In this document: positions 5,932 through 6,149 of the stretch, one piece after another | Numbering within the stretch: the stretch's first letter is position 1 | Layout of the letters: every line of letters starts with the position of its first letter | Origin: Deltaproteobacteria bacterium | GTDB taxonomy: Bacteria; Desulfobacterota; Desulfovibrionia; Desulfovibrionales; Desulfovibrionaceae | Length of the DNA: 6,149 nt | Assembly (NCBI GenBank): GCA_020861205.1 | Contig: JAJBSY010000287.1 | Span: 1 to 6,149 of the forward strand | Direction: 5' to 3' | The notes under the pieces: model-generated | Told to the model about the DNA's origin: nothing | What the model saw: the letters and a program-made list of their open reading frames with translations, nothing else | Database searches by the model: none | Position numbers and translations under genes: made by a program

Positions 5932-5979
5932 CGCGGCCAGGTTTGTGCCCGGCGGACGACTTGCCACCCAAGGAAATAC

Positions 5980-6149
5980 ATGAACCTCTTTTTTACCCGC
6001 GTCCCATCCGGGCGATCCTCATCCGGGCATTTTGCCGCCCGCGCGGACCCGGACCGCCAGAGAAACAGCCCGGCACGCCGTGCGCTATTCCGTACCCTTG
6101 TCTTAGCCTTGCTCGTTCTCGCCGGATGCGCCAGGGACAGATCTTCCGG
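5980..6149 (+). CDS. Lipoprotein, N-terminal part only (cut by the window)
   Basis: The first 56 residues are visible. A long Arg- and Ser-rich N-region (1-38) leads into a hydrophobic stretch LVLALLVLAGC with a lipobox LAGC, so Cys50 should be lipidated and the mature protein membrane-anchored. The residues after it (ARDRSSG) do not identify a family. The ATG at 5980 has AAGGA 5 bases upstream and no better in-frame ATG or GTG follows; a later TTG would leave too short a signal peptide. The 39 residues before the hydrophobic core are more than most lipoprotein signals have. It lies 48 bases after rpoH without a visible terminator and is probably co-transcribed. The function cannot be told from this part. 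Confidence 0.7.
   Translation, partial: MNLFFTRVPSGRSSSGHFAARADPDRQRNSPARRALFRTLVLALLVLAGCARDRSS

Noticed and set aside
1..6149. Mobile elements, CRISPR arrays, tRNA or rRNA genes
   Set aside because: No transposase or integrase motif, no regularly spaced repeat array, no tRNA TPsiC signature in the gaps and no rRNA-like sequence was seen; nearly all bases belong to the listed genes.

Overview
This 6.1 kb GC-rich window looks like an ordinary chromosomal segment from a sulfate-reducer-like deltaproteobacterium, probably Desulfovibrionaceae. That placement is an inference. It rests on the RpoH-type sigma factor divergent from a short cobalamin-dependent MetH, the MJ0042-type zinc-ribbon protein, base composition and codon use. 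No transposase, phage gene, CRISPR array, tRNA or rRNA is visible.

Left part, minus strand (about 4.5 kb down to 1): a tightly packed run is read right to left. It is metH (cobalamin-dependent methionine synthase without the reactivation domain), a secreted TlpA-like thioredoxin, a short ArgA-like GNAT acetyltransferase, and hpt (hypoxanthine phosphoribosyltransferase). The gap is 7 bases between the first two genes, and stop and start codons overlap by one base at each of the next two junctions. This points to one operon with translational coupling. After hpt comes a 156-base gap holding a 10-bp inverted repeat and a protein-like open frame without a good start. A membrane-anchored zinc-ribbon protein then runs off the left edge.

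Middle (4526-4812): the intergenic region between metH and rpoH carries two good extended -10 elements facing each other, so the predicted 5' ends of the two transcripts overlap by roughly ten bases. The metH leader contains an 18-codon open frame and two competing GTG starts. The internal one, behind a perfect AAGGAG, is preferred here.

Right part, plus strand: rpoH encodes a 372-residue sigma-32-type factor with the RpoH box and an unusual acidic N-terminal extension of about 85 residues. It is followed 48 bases later, with no terminator seen, by the start of a lipoprotein gene cut by the right edge.

Together the window joins one-carbon/methionine metabolism, arginine or acyl-transfer metabolism, purine salvage and periplasmic thiol chemistry on one side, and heat-shock transcription control on the other. 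I see no clear new multi-gene system. The most interesting points are the interlocked promoters, the metH leader, the RpoH extension and the hpt/zinc-ribbon junction.
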